A DNA stretch of 64,000 nt from Solimonas marina (GCF_012241385.1 NZ_JAAVXB010000012.1:62001-126000), one strand, 5' to 3'; counted from the first letter of the stretch, positions 8,854 to 17,319 are shown. Notes: a model not told the origin generated them from the letters alone. Translations and numbers: made by a program.

Positions 8854-10248
8854 TCAGTTGCCGAGGCCCGCCTGCTGGCAATGCAGCGTCACGCGGGTGC
8901 CGCCTTGATCGCCAGGGCCAATGTCGAGGTGGAAGCCGTGCAGGCGCACGATGGCCGAAACGATCGATAGGCCCAGCCCCGAGCCTGGCAGCTGACGCGT
9001 GCTTTCGCCGCGGTAGAAGCGCTGCAGGACCACATCGCGCTCGCCGGCGGGGATGCCTGGGCCGGTGTCGACCACGCAGACCTTGGCGCCGTCGCCGACG
9101 CGCCGCGCATGCAGGCGCACGCTGCCGCCGGCTGGGGTGAATTTGATGGCGTTGCTGAGCAGATTGCTGATCGCCTCGATCAGCAGTTCGCGGTCGGCGT
9201 CGATCGGGGCCAGCGGTTCGAGATCAAGCTGTAGCGCCACGCCCTTGTCCTCGGCCAGCGGTGCGTACAGCTCGTGAATTTCCTCGAGCATCGCCACCAC
9301 GTCGACCGAGCCGAAGCCGGCGCGGCGGCGGCGGTCTTCCATCTCCGAGATGCGCAGCAGAGCGGCGAAGCGCGCCAGCAGCGATTCGACGTCGCTGCTG
9401 CAGCGTTCGAGCACCGCGTTCTCCTCGCTGTCTGGCGCCATCTGCTGGCGCACGCGGTGCAGCTGCGCACGCAGCCGCGTCAACGGCGTGCGCAGATCAT
9501 GGGCGATGTTGTCGCAGACCCCCTTGACCTCGCTCATCGAGCGCTCGAGCTCGACCAGCATGGTGTTGACGATGGACGCCAGCAGGTCGAGTTCGTCGCG
9601 ACGGCCGCTGACCGGCAGACGCTTCGACAGATCGCCGCGCACGATCGGTTTGACCGCGGCTTCCATCGCGCGCACGCGTCGCAACGGGCCGCGACTCAGC
9701 AGATAGCCGCCGATCAGACCGGGAATCAGCGTCAGCGACAAGGCCCAGATCAGGCTTTGACGCAGGATCACGCCGACCTGGTCGATGACGCTGGTGGCGC
9801 GCGACAACACCAGCAGCTCACCGCTGGGCAGGCGCAGGGCCAGTGCCCGGGCGCGCTGGCGGTCGTCGCGATCATTGCGCAGCACGCCATCCGGCACCGC
9901 GTGCACGCTGCCATCGGCGATCAGGCCGTACGGCACCTCGGCGAGATTGCCGCTGAGGTAGATGCCGTCCTTGGAGAACAGCCCGTAGGCCATGACGCCG
10001 CGCAGATCCAGCGTCGCGGTATCGACCATCGCCGAGGGCAGCTGCTGGCGGTCGACGCCGGCCAGGTAGTGCGCACGCTGCTCGAGGATCTGGTCGACGA
10101 CGCGCGACAGATAGTGCTGGGTTTCGGCGTGAATCACCGCGACCAGCACCGAACTCCAGACGACGAACAGCGCGCCGTAGATGAGGATCAGGCGCGTCGT
10201 TGACGAGCGCCAGGCGCTGCTGGGCCTGCTGAGTTCAGGCGTCGCCAA
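8854..10248 (-). CDS. Sensor histidine kinase, OmpR/EnvZ-like class
   Basis: 464 residues. TM1 at about 19-40, a periplasmic sensor region at 41-160, TM2 at about 161-184, then a HAMP domain (PLRRVRAMEAAVKPIVRGDLSKRLP). A HisKA domain carries His250 in NIAHDLRTPLTRLR, and a HATPase domain has N box (ISNLLSNAIKFTP), G1 (VVDTGPGIP) and G2 (GSGLGLSIV). Predicted to autophosphorylate at His250 and pass phosphate to the adjacent response regulator, whose 3' end overlaps this start by 14 bases. Its position upstream of the RND operon suggests it senses an efflux substrate or envelope stress. The ligand is unknown. Confidence 0.93.
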   Translation of the reverse strand: MATPELSRPSSAWRSSTTRLILIYGALFVVWSSVLVAVIHAETQHYLSRVVDQILEQRAHYLAGVDRQQLPSAMVDTATLDLRGVMAYGLFSKDGIYLSGNLAEVPYGLIADGSVHAVPDGVLRNDRDDRQRARALALRLPSGELLVLSRATSVIDQVGVILRQSLIWALSLTLIPGLIGGYLLSRGPLRRVRAMEAAVKPIVRGDLSKRLPVSGRRDELDLLASIVNTMLVELERSMSEVKGVCDNIAHDLRTPLTRLRAQLHRVRQQMAPDSEENAVLERCSSDVESLLARFAALLRISEMEDRRRRAGFGSVDVVAMLEEIHELYAPLAEDKGVALQLDLEPLAPIDADRELLIEAISNLLSNAIKFTPAGGSVRLHARRVGDGAKVCVVDTGPGIPAGERDVVLQRFYRGESTRQLPGSGLGLSIVSAIVRLHGFHLDIGPGDQGGTRVTLHCQQAGLGN

Positions 10249-10915
10249 GCAGGTATCCCGAGCCGCGCACGGTGCGGATCAGCGGCTGCGTGCCCGGGGG
10301 GTCGACCTTTTTGCGCAGACGGCCGATGTGGACGTCGATCAGATTGGTGCCGGGGTCGAAGTGAAAGCCCCAGACCGCCTCGAAGATCATCATCCGCGTC
10401 AGCACCTGGCCGGAATTGCGCATCATGAATTCGAGCAGGCGGAATTCGGTCGGCAGCAGTTCCAGCTCGCGCGCGCCGCGGCGGGCATTGCGCGCCATCA
10501 GGTTCAGCTCAAGGTCGGAGACGCGCAGCTCGGTCAACGGGCCGCTGTTGGCGCGGGTGCGGCGCAGCAGCACCTCGACACGGGCCGCGACCTCGTCCGG
10601 CGCGAACGGCTTGGTCATGTAGTCGTCGCCGCCGGCGCGCAGGCCCCGTACACGCTCGTCGATGTCGGACAGCGCGCTGAGCATCAGCACCGGGGTCTCG
10701 ACGCCTACTTGGCGCATGGTGGTCACGATCGCCAAGCCGTCAACGCCGGGCAGCATGCGGTCCAGGGTGATGGCGTCGTAGGCGCCGCTGACGGCCTTGA
10801 CCAGGCCGTCACGGCCATTGTCGACCCACTCGACTTCGATTCCGTGTTGCTCGAGTTCGGCAATAATCTCCCGAGCGGTCACCTCGTCGTCTTCGATCGT
10901 CAAAACTTTCGGCAT
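10235..10915 (-). CDS. DNA-binding response regulator, OmpR/PhoB family
   Basis: 226 residues from the ATG at 10915 (MPKVLTIEDDE). The open frame extends further upstream but that part reads through the divergent gene and its promoter. Receiver domain with acidic Asp9/Asp10, phospho-acceptor Asp52 (LDRMLPG) and Lys102 (MTKPF). A winged-helix output domain follows (LPTEFRLLEFMMRNSGQVLTR ... DVHIGRLRKKVD, RGSGYLL). It overlaps the kinase gene by 14 bases. It probably controls the RND operon downstream and may autoregulate through the palindrome at 10935-10951. Confidence 0.94.
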   Translation of the reverse strand: MPKVLTIEDDEVTAREIIAELEQHGIEVEWVDNGRDGLVKAVSGAYDAITLDRMLPGVDGLAIVTTMRQVGVETPVLMLSALSDIDERVRGLRAGGDDYMTKPFAPDEVAARVEVLLRRTRANSGPLTELRVSDLELNLMARNARRGARELELLPTEFRLLEFMMRNSGQVLTRMMIFEAVWGFHFDPGTNLIDVHIGRLRKKVDPPGTQPLIRTVRGSGYLLGDA

Positions 10916-10934
10916 CGTACCCTGTGGGCGGTTC

Positions 10935-10951
10935 TGGTCTGGTTCAGACCA
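10935..10951. promoter_or_regulatory. Palindrome in the divergent promoter region between response regulator and Gcr-family gene
   Basis: A 7-bp inverted repeat TGGTCTG-GTT-CAGACCA, 20 bases upstream of the response-regulator start and 50 bases upstream of the Gcr-family start. A partial repeat of the left arm (GGTTCTGG) sits next to it. The position fits an operator, possibly for the response regulator itself; OmpR-type proteins more often bind direct repeats, so the binder is open. Confidence 0.4.
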
Positions 10952-11000
10952 TACTCTAAGCAAGTTATCGTCCGCTGGTCCCATCCCTGAATTTAATTTC

Positions 11001-13124
11001 ATGTCGCCGACGCCTCCAGAGACGCCCCCCGAAAAGCCCGCCATGCCCCCGCGCCGCCGCGCCACCTGGCGCCGGCTGCTGAGCCGCACGCCGGATGCCG
11101 AGCGTCGCGCACGCACGCTCGATGCGGCGCTGGAGCGCATCGCCAGTGCCGAGGGCGATGCCCGTCTCGACGCGCTGGCGGCGCTGGTGGCCGCCGTCCG
11201 GCCGGCGCGGCCGCGGCTGGTGCAGGTGGCGCGCACGCAGCTGCAGCACTTGACCCAGCGGCTGCGCGAGGATCCGGCGGCACGCGCCAATCTGCGCGAT
11301 GCACTGATCTGGCTGCTCGGCACCAAACAGCCGCTGCGTCTGTTCACCGAGGCCGGCGTGATCGCGCAGGAGGGCTTCACCACCGGCCTGTGGCGGCGGC
11401 TGATGTCACGCGTGCTGCCCGAGGAATGGCGCAGCGACCAGCTCAAGGACTGCCTGGCGCGGCTGTTCGACCGCGAGACCGATCACCTCTGGGTCGACGC
11501 TGTCGATGACGCGGTCTGGGTGGCGCTGCTGGACGCGCTCGATTTCTCGGCTGCGATCGGCCCGCAGGCCGTGCGCGAGCGGCCGGTGATGTCGCTACAG
11601 ATCCTCGATGCGCTGCAGGTGATCTCGTACCGCATCGCCGCGCTCGGCCTGGAGCCGGAGTTCGTGCGCAGCTACCCGGCCATCGAACGCTACGAGTCGC
11701 CGTTTCTGATGCAGAACGTCGAGATGCACGCGTTCATCGCCGAGCGGCGCGCCGCCGCCGTCGAGCGGCGCGCGCCGAACCTCGACGACAAGCAGGTCGC
11801 GATGCTGCTCGACCAGTGCCAGAAGATCGTCGTCAAGGTGCGCAAGCAAGCCGGGCAGACCGGCGCCAGCGTCAGCCTGACCGTATTGCTGGTCCGTATC
11901 AGCCAGAAAATCGCGCGCCTGCTGACCTTGCTGCGTTTGCTCGAGGACAAGCCGACGCACGAGCTCAATGCCTTGCGCGTGCAGTTTCTGAAGCTCCTGA
12001 TCCGTGCCGAGAATCGCAGCCGCAGCATCCGCGAGCTGTGGTCGCAGACCGCCGACCTGCTCAGCTCCCGCGTCATCGAAAATGCCAGCAAGGCCGGCGA
12101 GCAGTACATCACCACCACACGCTCCGAATACTTCGGCCTGCTGAACTCGGCGCTCGGTGCCGGTTTCGTCGTGGTGGTCGCCGCATTCATCAAGCTGGCG
12201 CTGGCGTCGGACGGCCGAGCGCCGTTCGGCGAGGCGCTGGTCTACAGCCTCAATTACGCGGCTGCTTTCGTCATCATGTATGTGTTTCATTTTTCGCTGG
12301 CGACCAAGCAGCCGGCGGTGACGGCGCACCGCTTTGCCCGCAGCCTCGAACAGGCCGGCGCCAAGCGGCGCATCGAAGCCCTGGCCGAGATCGTCGTCCG
12401 CACCTTCCGCAGCCAGTTTGTCGCGGTAGCCGGCAATCTGCTGATCGCCGTGCCGCTGGCGGCACTGATCGCCGACTGGATGTTCTCGCACACCGGCCAT
12501 CACTACATCTCCGCCGAGAAAGCGCATCACCTGCTCGACGATGCCGACCCCCTGAGTCCACGGGTCTGGGCATGGGCGGCGCTGACTGGTGTCTGGCTGT
12601 TCCTGACCGGCCTGATTTCCGGCTTTTATGACAACAAGGCGGCGTACGACCGCATCCCGCAGCGACTGCGCCAGCTTGGCTGGTTGCGCCGCATCATCGG
12701 CCAGCGGGGCACGCGCAAGCTGGCCGAGTACATCGACCTCAACCTCGGTGGCCTGGTCGGCAGCCTGGCGTTCGGCCTGATGCTGGGCTCGACGGGCGCT
12801 GTCGGCCGCGTGCTCGGCCTGCCGATCGGCACGCTGCACGTCACCTTCACGTCGGCCAACTGTGCCTTCGCGGTGTCGGCGCTCGAAGGGCTGCTCAGCT
12901 GGGGCGAGATCGCCAGGATGTGCGCCGGCGTGGCGGTCATCGGCATGCTCAATCTGGGCGTCAGCTTCACGTTGGCGCTGTCGGTGGCGCTGCGCGCGCA
13001 GCGCATCCGCTTTACCGAAACGCGCGCGCTGCTGACCGAACTCGGCCGCCGCTTCGTGCGCCAGCCGCACCACTGGTTCTGGCCGCCCAGGGAATCGCCG
13101 AAAGCGGATGTGGACGGGGACTAA
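11001..13124 (+). CDS. Membrane protein of the 'site-specific recombinase Gcr' family (PF10136-like)
   Basis: 707 residues from ATG 11001 (MSPTPPETPP); a second possible start is ATG 11043. Neither has a strong ribosome site. The N-terminal half (about 1-380) is helical, Arg-rich and soluble-looking. From about residue 387 there are six to seven hydrophobic segments, including LNYAAAFVIMYVFHF followed by SLATKQPAVTAHRFA, which I recognise as the conserved signature of this family. The family name comes from a Neisseria gene linked to pilin recombination. Nothing here resembles a tyrosine or serine recombinase, and the membrane topology argues against DNA strand exchange. Function should be taken as unknown. 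It is transcribed divergently from the two-component system. High-GC coding like its neighbours, no sign of mobility. Confidence 0.8.
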   Translation: MSPTPPETPPEKPAMPPRRRATWRRLLSRTPDAERRARTLDAALERIASAEGDARLDALAALVAAVRPARPRLVQVARTQLQHLTQRLREDPAARANLRDALIWLLGTKQPLRLFTEAGVIAQEGFTTGLWRRLMSRVLPEEWRSDQLKDCLARLFDRETDHLWVDAVDDAVWVALLDALDFSAAIGPQAVRERPVMSLQILDALQVISYRIAALGLEPEFVRSYPAIERYESPFLMQNVEMHAFIAERRAAAVERRAPNLDDKQVAMLLDQCQKIVVKVRKQAGQTGASVSLTVLLVRISQKIARLLTLLRLLEDKPTHELNALRVQFLKLLIRAENRSRSIRELWSQTADLLSSRVIENASKAGEQYITTTRSEYFGLLNSALGAGFVVVVAAFIKLALASDGRAPFGEALVYSLNYAAAFVIMYVFHFSLATKQPAVTAHRFARSLEQAGAKRRIEALAEIVVRTFRSQFVAVAGNLLIAVPLAALIADWMFSHTGHHYISAEKAHHLLDDADPLSPRVWAWAALTGVWLFLTGLISGFYDNKAAYDRIPQRLRQLGWLRRIIGQRGTRKLAEYIDLNLGGLVGSLAFGLMLGSTGAVGRVLGLPIGTLHVTFTSANCAFAVSALEGLLSWGEIARMCAGVAVIGMLNLGVSFTLALSVALRAQRIRFTETRALLTELGRRFVRQPHHWFWPPRESPKADVDGD

Positions 13125-13152
13125 AGGGTGGTGCGCCGTGTTCTTGCGTTTT

Positions 13153-13235
13153 CTGGCGTTCCTCTGGGCTGCTCGAATCCGAACGCGCGAGGCGCGGTTC
13201 CAACGGTTCGATTCCGCTCGCCAGAGGCGAGCAGC
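13153..13235. repeat. Cluster of interleaved inverted repeats between Gcr-family gene and hydrolase
   Basis: Two adjacent segments CCTCTGG (13161-13167) and GCTGCTCG (13168-13175) are each matched by an inverted copy: CCAGAGG (13221-13227) and CGAGCAGC (13228-13235). The copies are in the same order rather than nested, so the two stems are interleaved, as in a pseudoknot or as mutually exclusive pairings. CTGGCG/CGCCAG (13153-13158/13219-13224) adds an outer stem. The middle holds a hairpin GAACGCGC-GAG-GCGC-G-GTTC (13181-13200). No open frame, tRNA cloverleaf or IS end is visible. Confidence 0.55.
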
Positions 13236-13249
13236 GCATCCCGGCAAGG

Positions 13250-13266
13250 CATGACATTGAGTCATG
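13250..13266. repeat. Inverted repeat CATGAC-ATTGA-GTCATG
   Basis: A 6-bp inverted repeat with a 5-base spacer, 15 bases after the structured element and about 120 bases upstream of the hydrolase start. It could be an operator for the hydrolase. No binder is suggested by neighbours. Confidence 0.3.
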
Positions 13267-13388
13267 ACTTGAAATCCCGGGATGCGTGTCGTGATTTGTT
13301 CCTTATGCGTCGTGGGGCGTCATAGCCTGTGTCCCGGCGGACTCCTAGAGTGAGATGCAATAAAGATTGATCACTCGAGGAGCGTCTC

Positions 13389-14264
13389 ATGGACGGCAGT
13401 CATCATCAGGCGATCGTGCCGCGCAAGGGCCCGCAGTTTTCGTGGCAGGACGTGCCGCGGTACTGGTTTGGCGGCGATCCGTTCCGCACGCGGTTCTTCG
13501 ACGCGATGTCGCTGCTGTTCCCGGAGGGCGAGAAATTCTTCATCGCCTGCGTGCGTGACTATCGCGACCGCATCACCGATCCCGAACTGCAGGCGCAGGT
13601 CAAGGACTTCATGTATCAGGAAGGCCAGCACGGCATGGTGCATACGGCGTTCAACAACCACCTGAAGTCGCAGGGCATCGCCGTCGACCACATTCTCGAA
13701 CGGCAGAAGCACATCATGTTCAACGTGTTCCGCAAGCGTCTGTCGAAGCGCTTCACGCTGGGACAGACGGCCGCCGCCGAGCACATGACGGCGTTGATGG
13801 CGCACGGCTTTTTCTCCAATGGCATGTTCGCCGACGCCGATCCACGGGTGCGGGCGATGTACGCCTGGCATGCGGTCGAGGAGATCGAGCACAAGGCGGT
13901 GGCGTTCGACGTTTACACGAAGATCGCGCGCGGCGGCTATTTCACACGGGCGCTGAGCATGTTCCAGGTGTCGCTGAGCTTTCCGCTGCACGTGTTCATG
14001 ATCATGCGCCACATGTTCAAGGTCGACGGCGTCAAGAACCGTCTGCGCGTCTGGGCCAAGGGTCTGTGGTGGCTCTACGGGCCGGGTGGCCTGTATCCGC
14101 GGCTGCTGCGCCACTATCTGGCGTATTACCGGCCGGGCTTCCATCCGTGGCAGCAGGGCGATCTGGACACCTATGCGCTGTGGCGCAATGCCTATGAACA
14201 GGGCGGCGACGACGCGATTGCCGCGGCCGACGCGGTGCTGGCGCAGACGGCGGCGGCCGCCTGA
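13389..14264 (+). CDS. Predicted metal-dependent hydrolase of the PF10118 type, ferritin-like di-iron pattern
   Basis: 291 residues, ATG at 13389 with GAGGAG upstream. The sequence carries a spaced set of metal-ligand candidates in four helices: FPEGEKFFI, YQEGQHGMVH, AAAEHMTAL and AVEEIEHKAVAFD. This is the Glu/ExxH-type pattern of ferritin-like di-iron proteins and matches the family annotated as predicted metal-dependent hydrolase. Hydrophobic helices near 190-215 suggest membrane association. The reaction is unknown; related proteins sit near lipid or fatty-acid genes, but nothing here fixes a substrate. It stands alone, bounded by the repeat region upstream and a strong hairpin downstream. 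Confidence 0.8.
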   Translation: MDGSHHQAIVPRKGPQFSWQDVPRYWFGGDPFRTRFFDAMSLLFPEGEKFFIACVRDYRDRITDPELQAQVKDFMYQEGQHGMVHTAFNNHLKSQGIAVDHILERQKHIMFNVFRKRLSKRFTLGQTAAAEHMTALMAHGFFSNGMFADADPRVRAMYAWHAVEEIEHKAVAFDVYTKIARGGYFTRALSMFQVSLSFPLHVFMIMRHMFKVDGVKNRLRVWAKGLWWLYGPGGLYPRLLRHYLAYYRPGFHPWQQGDLDTYALWRNAYEQGGDDAIAAADAVLAQTAAAA

Positions 14265-14275
14265 AATCCGCCCGG

Positions 14276-14306
14276 ATGACGGCCGGCCCCACGTGCCGGC
14301 CGTCAT
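14276..14306 (+). terminator. Perfect 12-bp hairpin after the hydrolase gene, no U tract
   Basis: ATGACGGCCGGC (14276-14287) pairs perfectly with GCCGGCCGTCAT (14295-14306) around a 7-base loop, 12 bases after the hydrolase stop. No T run follows on either strand, so it is either a weak terminator or a 3'-end stabilising stem. Confidence 0.5.
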
Positions 14307-14337
14307 AAAGCGTTATCTGCCGCAAAATTTAATCGTC

Positions 14338-14359
14338 TTGTCCGTGCGGCAATGGACAA
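14338..14359 (+). promoter_or_regulatory. Inverted repeat upstream of lpdA
   Basis: TTGTCC (14338-14343) and GGACAA (14354-14359) form an inverted repeat with a 10-base spacer, 40-60 bases before the lpdA start; TAAAAT (14366-14371) downstream could be a -10 element. GGACAA occurs again just before the ribosome site. Candidate operator only. Confidence 0.3.
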
Positions 14360-14398
14360 CGGTCGCTAAAATGTCGCCCGCAACGGACAAGGAGCGAC

Positions 14399-15850
14399 AT
14401 GACGGACCAATATGATGTCGTCGTCGTCGGCGGTGGTCCCGCCGGCTACCCGACGGCGATTCGCGCGGCGCAGCTGGGTTTCAAGACGGCCTGCATCGAC
14501 GCCTGGATCAACAAAGACAATACCCCCGCTTTCGGCGGCACCTGCCTCAACGCGGGCTGCATCCCCTCGAAAGCCCTGCTGGAATCCTCGGAGCTGTGGC
14601 ATCGCATGCAGCACGAGATCGGTGCGCATGGCATCAGCGGTAGCGACTTCAAGGTCGACCTCGACAAGATGCAGGCGCGCAAGACCGCCGTCTCGCGTCA
14701 GCTCACCGGCGGCATCAAGCAGCTGTTTGCGGCCAACAAGGTCACCGGCCTCGAAGGCTTCGGCAAGTTGCTCGGCGACGGCAAGGTCGAGTTCACGCCG
14801 CATTCCGGCGACAAGCAGGTCCTGACGGCCAAGCACATCGTCATCGCCACCGGCTCGTCGCCGGTCAATCTGAAGATCACGCCGTTCGACGACGAAACCA
14901 TCGTCGATTCGTGGGGCGCGCTCGACTTCACGGAAGTGCCGAAGACGCTGGGCATCATCGGTGCCGGCGTGATCGGCGTCGAGCTGGGCAGCGTCTGGAG
15001 CCGCCTCGGTTCGAAGACGGTGATCCTCGAAGCGATGCCGAGCTTCCTGCCGATGGTCGACGCGGCCATCTCCAAGGAAGCGCTGCGCCACTTCACCAAG
15101 CAGGGCCTCGACATCCGCCTCGGTGCCAAGGTGGCCGGCGCCAAGGTCAAGGGCGGCAAGGGCGGCAAGACCGTCGAAGTCGAATACGAGATGGGCGGCG
15201 AGACGAAGAAGGAAACCTTCGACAAGCTGATCGTCGCGGTCGGCCGCCGTCCGAACACCGACGGCCTCAACGCCAAGGAAATCGGCGTGGCATTCGACGA
15301 GCGCGGCTTCGTCAAGGTCGACGCCAACTACAAGACCAACGTGCCGGGCGTTTACGCCGTCGGTGACGTGATCGGCGGCGCGATGCTCGCGCACAAGGCG
15401 ATCGAAGAAGGCGTGGCGCTGGCCGAGCAGCTGCACGGCGAGCACACCCAGGTCAATTACGACGCGGTTCCGAGCGTGATCTACACCATGCCGGAAGTGG
15501 CGTGGACGGGTCTGTCGGAAGAGCAGGCCAAGGCCAAGGGCTTCGACGTCAAGGTCGGCACCGCGCCGTTCGCGGCCAACGGTCGCGCCAAGGCCATGGA
15601 ACAGCCGGTCGGCACGATCAAGATCATCGCCGACAAGAAGACCGATCGCGTGCTCGGCGTGCACATGGTCGGCCCTTACGTTTCGGAGCTGCTTGCCGAA
15701 GCGGTGCTGGGCCTGGAGTTCGCGGCCACGGTCGAGGACTATGCGCTGACGATGCACGGCCATCCGTCGCTCGCGGAAACCTTCCACGAAGCGGTGCTGT
15801 CTGTTGATGGTCGCGCGATCCACGCGGTCAACAAGGTCAAGAAATCGTGA
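14399..15850 (+). CDS. lpdA: Dihydrolipoyl dehydrogenase (E3 subunit)
   Basis: 483 residues; ATG 14399 has AAGGAG five bases upstream. FAD flavoprotein that reoxidises dihydrolipoamide on E2 subunits of 2-oxoacid dehydrogenases and the glycine cleavage system, passing electrons to NAD+. FAD-binding GGGPAGYPTAIRAAQLG near the N terminus, redox disulfide Cys49/Cys54 in GGTCLNAGCIPSK, NAD-binding GIIGAGVIGVELGSVW, and the C-terminal active-site pair His455/Glu460 (HGHPSLAE). It is not next to sucAB or aceEF, so it may serve several complexes. Its stop overlaps the GTG start of the next gene, so the two are probably translated together. Confidence 0.96.
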   Translation: MTDQYDVVVVGGGPAGYPTAIRAAQLGFKTACIDAWINKDNTPAFGGTCLNAGCIPSKALLESSELWHRMQHEIGAHGISGSDFKVDLDKMQARKTAVSRQLTGGIKQLFAANKVTGLEGFGKLLGDGKVEFTPHSGDKQVLTAKHIVIATGSSPVNLKITPFDDETIVDSWGALDFTEVPKTLGIIGAGVIGVELGSVWSRLGSKTVILEAMPSFLPMVDAAISKEALRHFTKQGLDIRLGAKVAGAKVKGGKGGKTVEVEYEMGGETKKETFDKLIVAVGRRPNTDGLNAKEIGVAFDERGFVKVDANYKTNVPGVYAVGDVIGGAMLAHKAIEEGVALAEQLHGEHTQVNYDAVPSVIYTMPEVAWTGLSEEQAKAKGFDVKVGTAPFAANGRAKAMEQPVGTIKIIADKKTDRVLGVHMVGPYVSELLAEAVLGLEFAATVEDYALTMHGHPSLAETFHEAVLSVDGRAIHAVNKVKKS

Positions 15851-16434
15851 TTCGTACTGCCCGTTACGCTCCCGTCGCCGCGGCGGCGCTGATGCTTGCA
15901 TCGGCGTCCGCCTCGGCGGAATCGCTGAACTTCGGTCTGTCGAGCGATTCGTTTCGCTTCGGTCTGACCGGGCCGCTGTCGCGCGTCATCCAGGGCGCCC
16001 AGGGTCAGTATGACCTCGGCTACCTGCAGCGCCGCACGGACGGCGACGACGCCTACGCGGTGCATGCCGGCGTGCTGTTCACCGGCGATGCCGGCCTGCG
16101 CGATCTGGACCTGACGGCGGGCGTGGGCTTGCGCGGCGTCTATGTCGGCGGCGACGGCAACGACGGCGGGGCCATCGCGCCGGGTCTGCAGTTCGACCTG
16201 CGCGTGCCGGGCTACGATCGTATCGGTCTGACCGGCTACGGCTATTACGCGCCGGGCGTGGTCAGCTTCAACGATATCGATAGCTATCGCGACGTCGGTG
16301 CGGCACTGAGCTATGAGATCAACCGCAACGCGGCTGTGTCCGTGGGCTGGCGCAATGTCCGCCTCGGCATCGACCACGGCCCGAACGTGACGCTCGACAG
16401 CGGCTTCTACGGCGCGATCGGCCTGACGTTCTAA
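15847..16434 (+). CDS. YfaZ-like outer membrane protein
   Basis: 195 residues starting at GTG 15847, which overlaps the lpdA stop (GTGA). Sec signal peptide ending SASASA. The remainder is glycine- and aromatic-rich with alternating hydrophobic strands ending GFYGAIGLTF, the terminal Phe typical of outer membrane beta-barrels. It resembles the YfaZ family, whose function is not established. Overlap with lpdA is unusual since one product is cytoplasmic and the other exported. Confidence 0.7.
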   Translation: MIRTARYAPVAAAALMLASASASAESLNFGLSSDSFRFGLTGPLSRVIQGAQGQYDLGYLQRRTDGDDAYAVHAGVLFTGDAGLRDLDLTAGVGLRGVYVGGDGNDGGAIAPGLQFDLRVPGYDRIGLTGYGYYAPGVVSFNDIDSYRDVGAALSYEINRNAAVSVGWRNVRLGIDHGPNVTLDSGFYGAIGLTF

Positions 16435-16492
16435 AGCGGGTATGCGGCCCTTCCCGTCGAGGCAGGCGGGCAGGGCTGCAGCGCACAAGGCC

Positions 16493-16514
16493 GGGCGTAT
16501 GTGACAATACGCCC
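16493..16514 (+). terminator. Hairpin between yfaZ-like gene and yebC, no U tract
   Basis: GGGCGTAT (16493-16500) pairs with ATACGCCC (16507-16514) around GTGACA. It lies 58 bases after the yfaZ-like stop and 85 bases before yebC. No T run follows. It may mark the boundary of the yebC-ruvCAB-tol transcript. Confidence 0.4.
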
Positions 16515-16599
16515 GCGCTTTCGGGGCGGCGCTCGCGTATCAGCGCGAAGTGCGGTCGCCGGGGCGGGTTTTCCGTCAGGGTCCGTCACGAGAGGAAAT

Positions 16600-17319
16600 A
16601 TGGGCCGAGGTCCAAGTATCGCCGCGCGCAAGGGCGCGGAAGACGCCAAGCGCGGCAAGCTGTTCACCAAATTCATTCGCGAAATCACCGTGGCGGCCCG
16701 TGCCGGCGGCGGCGATCCGAAGTCGAACGCGCGCCTGCGTCTGGCGCTCGACAAGGCCTTCGACGCGAACATGACCAAGGAAACCGCCGAACGCGCGATC
16801 AAGCGCGGTACCGGCGAGGGCGGCGCCGACAATTTCGAGGAAATCCGCTACGAGGGCTACGCGCCCGGCGGTGTCGCGATCATCGTCGACTGCATGACCG
16901 ACAATCCGACGCGCACCGTCGCCGACGTGCGCCACGCGTTCTCCAAGAACGGTGGCAATCTCGGCACCAGCGGTGCGGTCGCCTACATGTTCTCGCGCGT
17001 CGGCCAGATCTTTTTCGAGACCGAAGGCGATACGCCGGTCGAGGAGAAGATCCTCGAAGCGGCGCTCGAAGCCGGCGCCGACGATGTGATCAGCGAGGAC
17101 GGCTGGACTGAAGTGCTGACGTCGCCGGAAGGCTTCGAGGCGGTCAAGCAGGCGCTCGAAGCGGCCGGCCTGACGCCGGTACAGGCTGACGTGACGCTGC
17201 GTCCGGGCACGATGGTCGAAGTGCCGGCCGACGCGCGTGAATCCGTGCAGAAGCTGGTCGACATGCTCGAGGACCTCGACGACGTGCAGAAGGTCTATTC
17301 GAACGGCGACCTTGGCTGA
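16600..17319 (+). CDS. yebC: YebC/PmpR-family regulatory or translation-associated protein
   Basis: 239 residues from ATG 16600 with AGAGGAA upstream; the longer frame upstream is not needed. Starts [37 protein letters not shown], the conserved N-terminal domain, and ends with the acidic C-terminal domain ([14 protein letters not shown]). Members have been described as DNA-binding regulators and, for some, as factors easing ribosome stalling. It is first in the yebC-ruvC-ruvA-ruvB order common in proteobacteria. The 9-base gap to ruvC suggests one operon. Confidence 0.96.
   Translation: MGRGPSIAARKGAEDAKRGKLFTKFIREITVAARAGGGDPKSNARLRLALDKAFDANMTKETAERAIKRGTGEGGADNFEEIRYEGYAPGGVAIIVDCMTDNPTRTVADVRHAFSKNGGNLGTSGAVAYMFSRVGQIFFETEGDTPVEEKILEAALEAGADDVISEDGWTEVLTSPEGFEAVKQALEAAGLTPVQADVTLRPGTMVEVPADARESVQKLVDMLEDLDDVQKVYSNGDLG

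Noticed and set aside
11001-13124. Mobile element or integrase
   Set aside because: Despite the family name recombinase there are no catalytic recombinase motifs, terminal repeats or att-like duplications; it is a membrane protein.
13205-13217. GGTTCGATTCC resembling a tRNA T arm
   Set aside because: No matching acceptor, D or anticodon arm could be folded around it; treated as part of the inverted-repeat element.
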